Of a stretch of 64,000 nt of DNA, positions 22,357 through 29,842 are shown piece after piece (the stretch's first letter is position 1; the number at the start of each line of letters is the position of its first letter). The stretch is from Comamonadaceae bacterium CG12_big_fil_rev_8_21_14_0_65_59_15. Lineage in GTDB: Bacteria > Pseudomonadota > Gammaproteobacteria > Burkholderiales > Burkholderiaceae_C. The notes beneath the pieces were generated by a model, which had not been told where the DNA came from, made no database searches, and saw only the letters and a program-made list of their open reading frames with translations. The position numbers and the translations under genes are program-made. The stretch is taken from contig PCUV01000058.1 in the NCBI GenBank assembly GCA_002786915.1, forward strand, positions 1-64,000. Direction: 5' to 3'.

Positions 22357-22814
22357 GGGGCTTTGGTGACGCGCACCTTGCCGCCGGTGGTGACCAGAAT
22401 GACGGCGTCGCCCGGAACCAGCACCTCGGTGCCCTTGGATTGCACCACGGCGCGGCGCTCGCCGCCCTTGAGTTGAATCAGCAATTCGTTAGCGTCTTCG
22501 CGTGTCGCGACGCGCTCAATCGCGTTGCCAGCGGCCGCACCGGCAACACCCACCAGCAGGCCGATCACGTTGCTTTCCGCGCTAGAGCCACCGCGCGACG
22601 CACCCGCCACCGCGCCGGTAACACCACCTACCGCCGCGCCAATGCCGCTTTGGCTGCCATCGACTGTGACCGGGCGCACCGACAGCACCACGCCGTCTTC
22701 CACCCGCGACAAGCGCTGGGCGTCGCCGCGCTGGATCACGTCCGGGCTGCTGGTGGAGCAGGCGCTCAAAGTTACGGCCAAAGCCAGCGCGGCCATCATC
22801 GTCCATCGTTTCAT
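22350..22814 (-). CDS. Glycine-zipper outer-membrane lipoprotein (SlyB/Pcp-like)
   Basis: The 154-residue precursor has a lipobox VTLSAC with lipidated Cys19. A glycine-zipper region follows (GSQSGIGAAVGGVTGAVAGA and IGLLVGVAGAAAGNAIE), then a short beta domain (VLVPGDAVILVTTGGKVRV). This arrangement matches SlyB/Pcp lipoproteins of the outer membrane, whose role in envelope stability is known only in part. The stop codon is built from the edge of the transposase-associated repeat, so the original C-terminus may have been a little longer. Confidence 0.85.
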   Translation of the reverse strand: MKRWTMMAALALAVTLSACSTSSPDVIQRGDAQRLSRVEDGVVLSVRPVTVDGSQSGIGAAVGGVTGAVAGASRGGSSAESNVIGLLVGVAGAAAGNAIERVATREDANELLIQLKGGERRAVVQSKGTEVLVPGDAVILVTTGGKVRVTKAPK

Positions 22815-22815
22815 A

Positions 22816-23748
22816 TCAAGCTCCAGAAATAAGTGTGACCAGATTGTCGGGCAGGCAGGTAAACCGTGTGTGAAGCAGGTCTGAGAGACCAAATTGGGCC
22901 AGCAGTTCACGCAAACGCTCTGCGGCGGCGCGCTGAGGATGCCCGGTGTAGCGCGCCAGAATCAGCTCGTTTTTCAGGCTGTGTTCCCAGCCGACCAGCT
23001 CGGTCACCGTCACCTGGTAACCACACGCTTGCAGATAAAGGCAGCGCAGCACATTGGTCAACTGGCTGCCCAGCTCGCGTGTGTGCAGCGGATGACGCCA
23101 CAATTCTGAGAGCGCACTACGACCCAGCGACAAGGCCTTGTGCTGATTCAGCACACGCGCTACCTCGGCCTGACAACACGGCACCAGCACCATGAAGCGG
23201 GCGTGCTTTTGCAGCCCGAAAGCTATCGCGTCGTCGGTGGCGGTGTCGCACGCGTGCAACGCCGTCACGATGTCGATGCGCTCTGGCAACTGGTCTGACG
23301 TAGCCGACTGCGCCACCGTCAGCGGTAAAAACATCATGCGCTCAAAACCCAGGCGCTGCGCCAGATCAATGGAACGCTGCACCAGCTCGGCGCGGGTTTC
23401 GATGCCATAAATACGCCCGCTGCCGCGTGGCTTGAAAAACAGGTCGTACAGGATGAACCCCAGGTACGACTTGCCAGCGCCATGGTCGGCCAGCGTGATG
23501 TCGGCCTGCTCACCCAGCTCAAGCAACAGCTTCTCGATGAACTGGTACAAGTGATACACCTGCTTGAGCTTGCGGCGTGAGTCCTGATTCAGCGCACCGT
23601 CGCGGGTCAGGATGTGCAACTCTTTGAGCAGCTCCAGCGACTGGCCGGGGCGCAGCTCGTCGGCCAGCGGGTTTTTGGTTGGGGGGACAGGTTTGCGGCG
23701 CATGGACGGATGATGCCACGACGGCGCGGGAGGCTCCCCTTGGCGCAT
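22816..23748 (-). CDS. SAM-dependent methyltransferase (METTL25-like domain)
   Basis: This 310-residue protein carries the Methyltransf_32 pattern: ITLADHGAGKSYLGFILYD is the SAM-binding glycine loop, DIVTALHACDTATDDAI the acidic motif, and LVPCCQ the diagnostic Pro-Cys-Cys. Relatives are found in bacteria and eukaryotes, and the substrate is not known for this type. The start at 23748 is preferred because its ATG overlaps the dgt stop (TGATG), which suggests coupling; a later ATG at 23703 would remove 15 residues. Confidence 0.8.
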   Translation of the reverse strand: MRQGEPPAPSWHHPSMRRKPVPPTKNPLADELRPGQSLELLKELHILTRDGALNQDSRRKLKQVYHLYQFIEKLLLELGEQADITLADHGAGKSYLGFILYDLFFKPRGSGRIYGIETRAELVQRSIDLAQRLGFERMMFLPLTVAQSATSDQLPERIDIVTALHACDTATDDAIAFGLQKHARFMVLVPCCQAEVARVLNQHKALSLGRSALSELWRHPLHTRELGSQLTNVLRCLYLQACGYQVTVTELVGWEHSLKNELILARYTGHPQRAAAERLRELLAQFGLSDLLHTRFTCLPDNLVTLISGA

Positions 23749-24926
23749 CAGGCCAGCAGACGCTGACCGGTCAGGCGCTCGTGCTCGCGCAGGGCAAAGC
23801 GGTCTGTCATGCCGGCAATGTAATCTGCCACCACACGTGCCTTCAGGCCAGACGCGTCGTGCTGGGTGGCTGGCGTCTGCCTGATACGCTGTTGGTACCG
23901 CTCTGGCAGTTGCTGTGGCGTGGCCAGATAGACGGCAAACAGCTCACGCACCACCTGGCGCGCCTGGTCGTTGCTTTGCACCACCTGGGGGTGTCGGTAC
24001 AGATGGCGCATCAAAAAGGTCTTCAGCGCCGTGGAACGCTCGCGCATCTGCGCACCAAACTGCACCAGCGCCGGCAAGCGCCGCACTGCATCAACGTCGG
24101 CTGGGGCGGCCTGCGCCAAAGCGTTGCCGGTGGCGTTGATCACGTCGTACACCTGGGCACTGAGCATGCGGCGAATCGACTCGTGCAGCAGGCGGCGACG
24201 CGGTTGTTCGGTCAACAGCTTTGGGAATTCGTCAGCCACTTGTTGCTGGTAGTCGTGAAACAACGCCACGTCCTGCAACTGCTCCAGCGTGATCAGGCCC
24301 GAGCGCACGTCGTCGTCCACGTCGTGCGCGTTATAGGCAATTTCGTCGGCCAGATTGCACAGCTGCGCTTCCAGACCAGGCTGCAAGCCATCCAGAAAGC
24401 GCTGCCCCACGCCCCCCGGCTCCTGCGCCACCAGCTCTTGCGCGTGCTGTTTGGAACAATGTTTGAGGATGCCCTCGCGCGTTTCATACGTCAGGTTCAG
24501 CCCGTCAAATTCCGGGTAACGCTGCTCCAGCCAATCGACCACGCGCAGGCTTTGCAGGTTGTGCTCAAAGCCACCCCAATTGGCCATACAGGCGTTGAGC
24601 GCGTCTTGCCCGGCGTGGCCAAAGGGCGTGTGCCCCAAGTCGTGCGCCAGCGCAATCGCTTCTACCAGGTCTTCATTGAGTTGCAGCGTGCGCGCAATGG
24701 AGCGCCCCAGTTGCGCCACCTCCAGCGAATGCGTGAGCCGGGTGCGAAACAGGTCGCCTTCGTGGTTTAGAAAGACCTGCGTTTTATAGACCAGCCGCCG
24801 AAACGCCGTGCTGTGCACAATGCGGTCACGGTCGCGCTGGTAGTCGGTGCGGGTGGGCGCAGGCGGCTGGGGGTAACGCCGTCCACGGGTGTGCGCCGGA
24901 TCGCATGCGTAACAGGCCAGTTGCAT
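23748..24926 (-). CDS. dgt: dGTPase-like HD-domain protein
   Basis: Deoxyguanosinetriphosphate triphosphohydrolase-like enzymes cleave dNTPs to deoxynucleosides and tripolyphosphate. The 392-residue protein has the HD-domain metal ligands in RLTHSLEVAQLGR and AIALAHDLGHTPFGHAGQ, the DEIAYNAHDVDDDVRSG motif with the later Asp, and the usual N-terminal YQRDRDRIVHSTAFRRL. It belongs to the shorter, type 2 group. It follows aroB, as is common in Burkholderiales, with a CTCTAGCCC repeat in the gap. Confidence 0.92.
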   Translation of the reverse strand: MQLACYACDPAHTRGRRYPQPPAPTRTDYQRDRDRIVHSTAFRRLVYKTQVFLNHEGDLFRTRLTHSLEVAQLGRSIARTLQLNEDLVEAIALAHDLGHTPFGHAGQDALNACMANWGGFEHNLQSLRVVDWLEQRYPEFDGLNLTYETREGILKHCSKQHAQELVAQEPGGVGQRFLDGLQPGLEAQLCNLADEIAYNAHDVDDDVRSGLITLEQLQDVALFHDYQQQVADEFPKLLTEQPRRRLLHESIRRMLSAQVYDVINATGNALAQAAPADVDAVRRLPALVQFGAQMRERSTALKTFLMRHLYRHPQVVQSNDQARQVVRELFAVYLATPQQLPERYQQRIRQTPATQHDASGLKARVVADYIAGMTDRFALREHERLTGQRLLA

Positions 24927-24939
24927 GGGCTATTGGTTA

Positions 24940-24993
24940 AAAGTGCCTCTAGCCCTAATGTAATAAGGGCTAGCAGCTCTTGTTTTTATATCG
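24940..24993 (+). repeat. CTCTAGCCC repeat, dgt-aroB spacer copy
   Basis: The copy reads GCCTCTAGCCCTAATGTAAT then AAGGGCTAGCAGCTCT and a T-rich tail. CTAGCCCT and AGGGCTAG form a perfect hairpin here, the best-paired copy in the window. Its edge includes the aroB stop codon at 24986-24988. Confidence 0.75.
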
Positions 24994-26101
24994 TTTTGGC
25001 AGTGCAAGCGTCGATCACCTGGCACACCTCAGCCGATGGCGCGGCGCGCACCACGGCACGCCCGGGTTGCTCGATCAGCACAAACTTGATCTCACCGGCC
25101 TCGGCCTTTTTGTCCAAGCCCATCAGCGCCAGATAGCGCGCGGCGTTGCCAAACGCATCCAGCACCGGTGCCTGCACCGGCAGCCCAGCCTTGGCAATCA
25201 GGGCCGTGAGGCGATGCACAAAAAACGCATCAACATACCCCAGCCGCTGCGACAACTGCGCCGCCATGACCATGCCGCAGCCCACCGCCTCACCGTGCAG
25301 CCAAGTGCCAAAACCCAACCCGGCCTCGATGGCGTGCCCAAAGGTATGGCCAAAATTCAAAATAGCGCGCAAACCCGACTCGCGCTCGTCCAGCCCAACC
25401 ACCCAGGCCTTGATCTCGCAACTGCGGCGCACCACATGCGCCAACGCGGCGGGCTCGCGCGCCAGCACGGCGTCGATGTTGGCCTCGAGCCAGGCAAAAA
25501 AATCCATGTCGGCAATGGGACCGTATTTGATGACCTCGGCCAGACCGGCTGACAGCTCGCGTGCGGGCAAGGTCTTCAAGGTGTCCAGATCACACACCAC
25601 CTTGAGCGGCTGGTAAAAAGCACCAATCATGTTTTTGCCTAGCGGATGGTTGATGGCCGTTTTGCCCCCCACGGAAGAATCCACCTGCGCCAGCAAGGTG
25701 GTAGGAACCTGCACAAACGGCACGCCGCGCATGTAACACGCGGCAGCAAAACCGGTCATGTCGCCCACCACACCGCCGCCCAGCGCAAACAGCACCGTCT
25801 TGCGGTCGCAGCCATGCTGCAGCAGCGCGTCAAAAATCAGGTTCAGGCTGTCCCAGGTCTTGAAGGCTTCGCCGTCTGGCAACGCCACGGTGTGCACTTG
25901 CGCGTAGTGCAGCAGCAACGCCTTTTGCAGGCGCTCGGCGTACAAAGGCCCCACGGTGGTGTTGGTCACGATCAAGGCGGACGCAGCCTTGGGCAACTGC
26001 GCGTAGCTCAAGGGGTTGTCAAACAGGGAACCGCGTATGGCGATGGTGTAACTGCGATCAGCCAGGTCGATCGAAACAGTTTGCAGGTCTTGGGAGATCA
26101 T
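24986..26101 (-). CDS. aroB: 3-dehydroquinate synthase
   Basis: AroB cyclises DAHP to 3-dehydroquinate in the shikimate pathway, using NAD and a divalent metal. The 371-residue protein has the NAD-binding [14 protein letters not shown] and the [27 protein letters not shown] segment (key QVPTTLL and SVGGKT), with metal ligands in [21 protein letters not shown] and [10 protein letters not shown]. In most proteobacteria aroK lies directly upstream. Here about 735 bases carrying a toxin-antitoxin pair separate them. Confidence 0.96.
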   Translation of the reverse strand: MISQDLQTVSIDLADRSYTIAIRGSLFDNPLSYAQLPKAASALIVTNTTVGPLYAERLQKALLLHYAQVHTVALPDGEAFKTWDSLNLIFDALLQHGCDRKTVLFALGGGVVGDMTGFAAACYMRGVPFVQVPTTLLAQVDSSVGGKTAINHPLGKNMIGAFYQPLKVVCDLDTLKTLPARELSAGLAEVIKYGPIADMDFFAWLEANIDAVLAREPAALAHVVRRSCEIKAWVVGLDERESGLRAILNFGHTFGHAIEAGLGFGTWLHGEAVGCGMVMAAQLSQRLGYVDAFFVHRLTALIAKAGLPVQAPVLDAFGNAARYLALMGLDKKAEAGEIKFVLIEQPGRAVVRAAPSAEVCQVIDACTAKTI

Positions 26102-26127
26102 GGCGCTAAAGGTCAGACTTTGTCGGA

Positions 26128-26565
26128 TCAGTTTGCAGCAAACGGATTAATAACCTGCACGCCCAACGGCTTTTGCATGGAACCGACATCCTCAGAAAAC
26201 AATCTTTTGACACCATGCTCGGCACACACCGCAACGATCAGTGCATCCCAAACCTGGTACTGATGGCTGCAAGCCAACAGCCAGGCCTGCTCATAGGTCT
26301 GAGCCGATGCACCCAGCACCATTGCGGCTTGCGCCCAGACCGACACGGTTTCTGTGGCCAGGGCAGCAGACATGGTTTTTTTGCGCAAAACAACAGCCAA
26401 GTATTCGCTCAACACCTGTCCCGGCAAACACCCCTGCGGGCTGGCAAACAGATCCCCGAGCAAATGACGCGCCATGTCTTGTTTGTCCGCTGGCGCATCG
26501 GGCGCTGTGGCATACACCAAAACGTTGGTATCGACCGCCCAAAGCGACTTACGCTTCATAAGCAT
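26128..26565 (-). CDS. PIN-domain ribonuclease toxin (VapC-like)
   Basis: The 145-residue protein is a PIN domain with its acidic metal-binding residues in place: AVDTNVLVY near the N-terminus, SEYLAVV in the middle, [11 protein letters not shown] and then the acidic FSEDV. Such toxins cut tRNA or rRNA and are blocked by the partner antitoxin. It overlaps the upstream Phd-type antitoxin gene by 17 bases from the ATG at 26565; a GTG at 26568 and an ATG at 26559 are alternatives. It ends only 26 bases before aroB begins. Confidence 0.88.
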   Translation of the reverse strand: MLMKRKSLWAVDTNVLVYATAPDAPADKQDMARHLLGDLFASPQGCLPGQVLSEYLAVVLRKKTMSAALATETVSVWAQAAMVLGASAQTYEQAWLLACSHQYQVWDALIVAVCAEHGVKRLFSEDVGSMQKPLGVQVINPFAAN

Positions 26566-26788
26566 CACTGCGCTGGAACGCTTTTCCGTAGGGCCGAGTC
26601 ATGCGAAAGGACAGTGCTTTTTGGATCAATGCGGCTTGATCTGCGTCACTCAACTCTCTAGGGGGGAGTTGAACAAGTTTAAGAACCGGTTTGCCATAAC
26701 GGGTGACGGTAAGTTCTTCACCCGCAGCCACACGTGCTGCAACATCAGAAAAGTTGTGCACAACCTCGCGGGCGGTGATGGTGTTCAT
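26549..26788 (-). CDS. Phd/YefM-family antitoxin
   Basis: The 79-residue protein opens MNTITAREVVHNFSDVAARV, the DNA-binding Phd/YefM fold, and continues EELTVTRYGKPVLKLVQLP, the hallmark 'G-K-P-V' strand. The C-terminal part (LIQKALSFRMTRPYG) would wrap the toxin. Upstream lie a good promoter and a palindrome, so the pair probably autoregulates. The start at 26788 fits the family; the frame extends 14 codons upstream without support. Confidence 0.88.
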   Translation of the reverse strand: MNTITAREVVHNFSDVAARVAAGEELTVTRYGKPVLKLVQLPPRELSDADQAALIQKALSFRMTRPYGKAFQRSDAYEA

Positions 26789-26806
26789 GATCGGGGTTTG
26801 GCCTGT

Positions 26807-26848
26807 TTTGTTAAACAAATTGTAGGACAAACGGCCTCACAACCTCAA
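26807..26848 (-). promoter_or_regulatory. Promoter and palindromic operator of the Phd/PIN module
   Basis: On the reverse strand a -35 TTGAGG (26848-26843) and a -10 TACAAT (26824-26819) are 18 bases apart. Directly after the -10, around the expected start site, lies the 13-base palindrome TTTGTTTAACAAA (26807-26819). The -35 sits inside the last codons of aroK, so the module carries its own promoter within the operon. A Phd-type repressor binding here would block it. Confidence 0.5.
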
Positions 26849-27358
26849 TCTTAAGTCCGCTTGCTCCAACTGCATGATGATCAAATTGACCAGCCGCGAC
26901 ACCGACGGTCGCCCGGTCTCGACACAAAAATGCGCCGTCTCACGGTACAGCGGATGGCGCTGCGCGTGCAGGTCGCGCAAGCGCTGTAGCGGGTCAGCCA
27001 CTTGCAGCAGGGGTCGGTTTTTGTCGTGACGCAGCCGACGAAACAGCTCGTCAGGCATCGAATTGAGGTAGATCACCCGGGTGCGGTCGTGCAAATGCTG
27101 CCGGTTTTCGGGCCGCAGCACCACCCCACCGCCGGTGGACAAAACGCCCACCGGTTGTTGCGTCAATTCATCGATGACGGCGGCTTCAATATCGCGAAAG
27201 CGCTGCTCGCCTTCGCTCTCAAAGAACTCACGGATCGAGCAACCCAGGCGCTCTTCAATCACCCGGTCTGAGTCTAGAAAGGGCAACTGCAACCGCCGTG
27301 CCAGTTGCCGCCCGACGGTGGACTTGCCGGAGCCTGGCAGTCCGATGAGGGAAATCAT
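26837..27358 (-). CDS. aroK: Shikimate kinase
   Basis: AroK phosphorylates shikimate with ATP. The 173-residue protein has the P-loop GLPGSGKSTVG (residues 6-16), the shikimate-binding DSDRVIEERLGCSIREFFE, the GGGVVLRPENR motif and the lid arginines in LRHDKNRPLL. The start at 27358 (MISLIGLPG) is the family start. Its ATG lies one base after the stop codon of a decayed toxin gene, so translation may be coupled to that remnant. Confidence 0.95.
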   Translation of the reverse strand: MISLIGLPGSGKSTVGRQLARRLQLPFLDSDRVIEERLGCSIREFFESEGEQRFRDIEAAVIDELTQQPVGVLSTGGGVVLRPENRQHLHDRTRVIYLNSMPDELFRRLRHDKNRPLLQVADPLQRLRDLHAQRHPLYRETAHFCVETGRPSVSRLVNLIIMQLEQADLRLRL

Positions 27359-27359
27359 G

Positions 27360-27550
27360 CTAAACAACGTTGGGCACTCGAACCCCTTGAGCCAAGGGCA
27401 GAAAATCTTTGCTGTTGCGTGTGATCAGCAAACGCTGGTGGACCTGCACGTTGACCCAAATCATGGCATCAGGAAGTTTGATTTTTGTTGACTTTCGCAA
27501 AGCGACCGATTTGACCGATACCTGTGAAGGGTGTCAAAAAGCGCTTTCAC
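27360..27550 (-). pseudogene. PIN-domain toxin remnant (large internal deletion)
   Basis: A GTG at 27550 overlaps the old stop of the upstream antitoxin (GTGA) and encodes VKALFDT, the usual MKALFDTN start of a PIN toxin. The frame then loses homology. From about 27520 another frame encodes the family's C-terminal end: KIKLPDAMIW, then HQRLLITRNSKDFLPL and a TAG at 27360-27362. About 60-70 central residues, including catalytic acids, are missing, and the two parts are out of frame. It is dead. Confidence 0.8.
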
Positions 27551-27770
27551 CATTCTTCGCGCAAGCGCTGCTGGTAAATCAGGCCATCCTCATTTTTTGC
27601 GCCCACAAGCCAAACGCCCCCTCTGTTGCAGGTTCAGATTTGAATGTTTCAAGGTACTGGGAAACCGTTTGACGAATAAGCTCAGCGCGGGAGACCCGTT
27701 TAACATCTGACAGTGTGTCTAGTACCTGAAAATCTTGATCTGATAAACCAACCAATGTGCGTTTCATCAT
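27547..27770 (-). pseudogene. Ribbon-helix-helix (CopG-type) antitoxin, frameshifted
   Basis: The frame from ATG 27770 encodes MKRTLVGLSDQDFQVLDTL and RVSRAELIRQTVSQYL, a clear RHH DNA-binding domain, and then AFGLWAQ. It next meets a run of six A and ends early, at 27579. With seven A the frame would continue NEDGLIYQQRLREEW and stop at TGA 27547-27549, exactly overlapping the toxin GTG. That is the ending I know from related antitoxins. The truncated form keeps its DNA-binding part and could still bind an operator. Confidence 0.75.
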
Positions 27771-27876
27771 GCCCTTTTTGATATTACCTGTAGATATCGT
27801 AACAAAATGCAAGATATTGCTACCCTTGGCACGGTTTCAGTCACCAAATTTCACTCCTGTTACGCGAAGCTAATGC

Positions 27877-29808
27877 TCAAAGAGCATCTGCGCAAGTACT
27901 TGAAGAACCGAACGGACTAATTACTCCCGCAGGTGTGCTATTTGACGCAAAATCGGGAACAGAACCTATCAGAGTGTAGAGAATAGACTGTCGCGACTCG
28001 GTCCCGGCAACCACGGCTCTGGCAGCGATATCCACCTTAGCCCACGGGGCAAACTGTTTGCCATATTGGATTTGAAAGGTCGCACGACCGGTTGCGTCTG
28101 TTGTTACGCTACCTGGCGCGGCAACCGCAATATTGCCAGGTGTCAATCGGGTATCGCCATTGGTATCTTCACCGACATTTAAAATACCATCCAGATAACC
28201 AGCAACGCCCGAGCCAAATTTGGCATCTTCATTGGCGCAAGTCGTTGGTGTAGGTTTGACTGTCCAACGATCCGCGAGCGGGAGAAGTTCAAGTACCCCT
28301 TTGTAATATTCCACAGGTATCGCCGAGAGGGAAACAATTTGATTACCAACAGCGACACCATTTGCATCGGTCACATAGACAGAAAACGTCTTGGTGTAAT
28401 CCGTCACATCCAGGTCACTGATGGTGTTACCGAAGCCGATCGTTATGAAAAGCGCATTTCCATTGACTGTTAATGATGTCGTTGCCCTGATAGCTGTCGA
28501 AGCAACCTCTGCCTGAATTTGCACACCATTTGCCGGCGTGGATGTTGCACCAGGAATAAACTGAACTTGCACACGACCGTTCAAATCTGTCACGGCATTG
28601 CCAGCCGACAACGTACCATTACTCAAGTCCTGTAGCACCGTGAAGTTGACCTGCCTGTTGGCCACAGCGTTACCGTTCGCATCCCTAACCAGAGCTTCGA
28701 TCGTGCTTTTATTAGCAGATCCGGTTACGTTGGGCAGCACACCGCCTGGATTGGCCTGAAGCACAATACTTGCCGGTGTAGTGGCCACAAACTGTAGCGG
28801 TAAATTCACGGAACCAATTCCTGCAATTTGAGCCGTCAAATTGGCAGGGCCAGCCGTAGAAGACAAGACAGTAACAGAGGCTTGACCACTTGCATCTGTA
28901 GATGCAGATGCCGCTCCCAAGGTTCCGCGGGTGGTGCTGAAATCGACCGTTTTACCAGCTACGCCCAAGCCCGACAATCTGTATTGAACAGTGACCGTCT
29001 GCTGTGTACCGATAGGGATCTGCACGTTACTTGAAGGACTTAAAACAGAAAAGTCAATCGCGTTAACGGCCACCGTAGCGGAAGCGCTTGTTCCCAAACC
29101 GGTTGCCGTAACTGTGTCGCTACCAGCAAGATTTGGCGTGTATAGAAATGTGGCGCTGCCAGTAGCGTCTGTTGTGAGTGTTGAGGCACTAAGTCCATTC
29201 GCCAAACTTGAGGTTAGGGTAAGCAGGGCAGCATTGATGCCATTTCCAGATGAGTCAACAGCCCTTACCGTGAATTGCACAGCGGATGCGCCTGCTTGTA
29301 ACGAGCCAGTTCCAACAATCGACAGCTTGGTTCCGGTTACCGGCAAAACAACACTGCCTGATACATTGTCCACAGTGGCGGTCACCGTGACGCTTCTGTT
29401 GGATTTGTCACTCCCGGCGATAAGTTTTGCGCTAGCGGCCCCAGTCGCATCTGTAACGTCCGATATCAATTGCAGCGTGCCTGACGTGGCGGAAAATGAA
29501 ACTGTTTTGCCGGACAGGCCCACATTGCCACTATTTTTGACAAACGTGGTGATGACTGCCTCTGATCCGGCTGATAACACCGAGTTTGTGGATGTAATCA
29601 CTTCCACAATTGCCGGTGTAACTGCGGCAATTTGAGCTGGCGTACTCGCCGCAACCGCCGGAGCGCTGGCTGTCGCAGCTGGTGCACTCGCCGCCGTCGC
29701 GGGTGAACTTGCCCCCCCCGACGGTGTCCCCGGATTCCCCCCGCCACCGCCGCAAGCGACTAACGCTACGATCAACCCCACCCCCGCCAAGAATTTCAGA
29801 ATACGCAT
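27877..29808 (-). CDS. Ig-like (Big-1 type) repeat lipoprotein
   Basis: The 643-residue precursor has a lipobox VALVAC (lipidated Cys19), a glycine run, and then a low-complexity Ala/Pro/Ser/Thr linker. At least five bacterial Ig-like repeats follow, recognised by the recurring strand T-D-x-x-G-x-A: VTDATGAASAKL, TTDATGSATFLY, STDASGQASVTV, VTDLNGRVQVQF and TTDATGRATFQI. Such proteins sit at the cell surface or in the periplasm. The start at 29808 has AGGAAGG 6 bases upstream. It lies 34 bases after pilQ and is probably co-transcribed with the pilus genes, so a role in pilus function or adhesion is plausible but unproven. The DNA looks less GC-rich than its neighbours. Confidence 0.85.
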   Translation of the reverse strand: MRILKFLAGVGLIVALVACGGGGGNPGTPSGGASSPATAASAPAATASAPAVAASTPAQIAAVTPAIVEVITSTNSVLSAGSEAVITTFVKNSGNVGLSGKTVSFSATSGTLQLISDVTDATGAASAKLIAGSDKSNRSVTVTATVDNVSGSVVLPVTGTKLSIVGTGSLQAGASAVQFTVRAVDSSGNGINAALLTLTSSLANGLSASTLTTDATGSATFLYTPNLAGSDTVTATGLGTSASATVAVNAIDFSVLSPSSNVQIPIGTQQTVTVQYRLSGLGVAGKTVDFSTTRGTLGAASASTDASGQASVTVLSSTAGPANLTAQIAGIGSVNLPLQFVATTPASIVLQANPGGVLPNVTGSANKSTIEALVRDANGNAVANRQVNFTVLQDLSNGTLSAGNAVTDLNGRVQVQFIPGATSTPANGVQIQAEVASTAIRATTSLTVNGNALFITIGFGNTISDLDVTDYTKTFSVYVTDANGVAVGNQIVSLSAIPVEYYKGVLELLPLADRWTVKPTPTTCANEDAKFGSGVAGYLDGILNVGEDTNGDTRLTPGNIAVAAPGSVTTDATGRATFQIQYGKQFAPWAKVDIAARAVVAGTESRQSILYTLIGSVPDFASNSTPAGVISPFGSSSTCADAL

Positions 29809-29842
29809 ACAAACCTTCCTGTGACTCAATCTTGATACAAAC

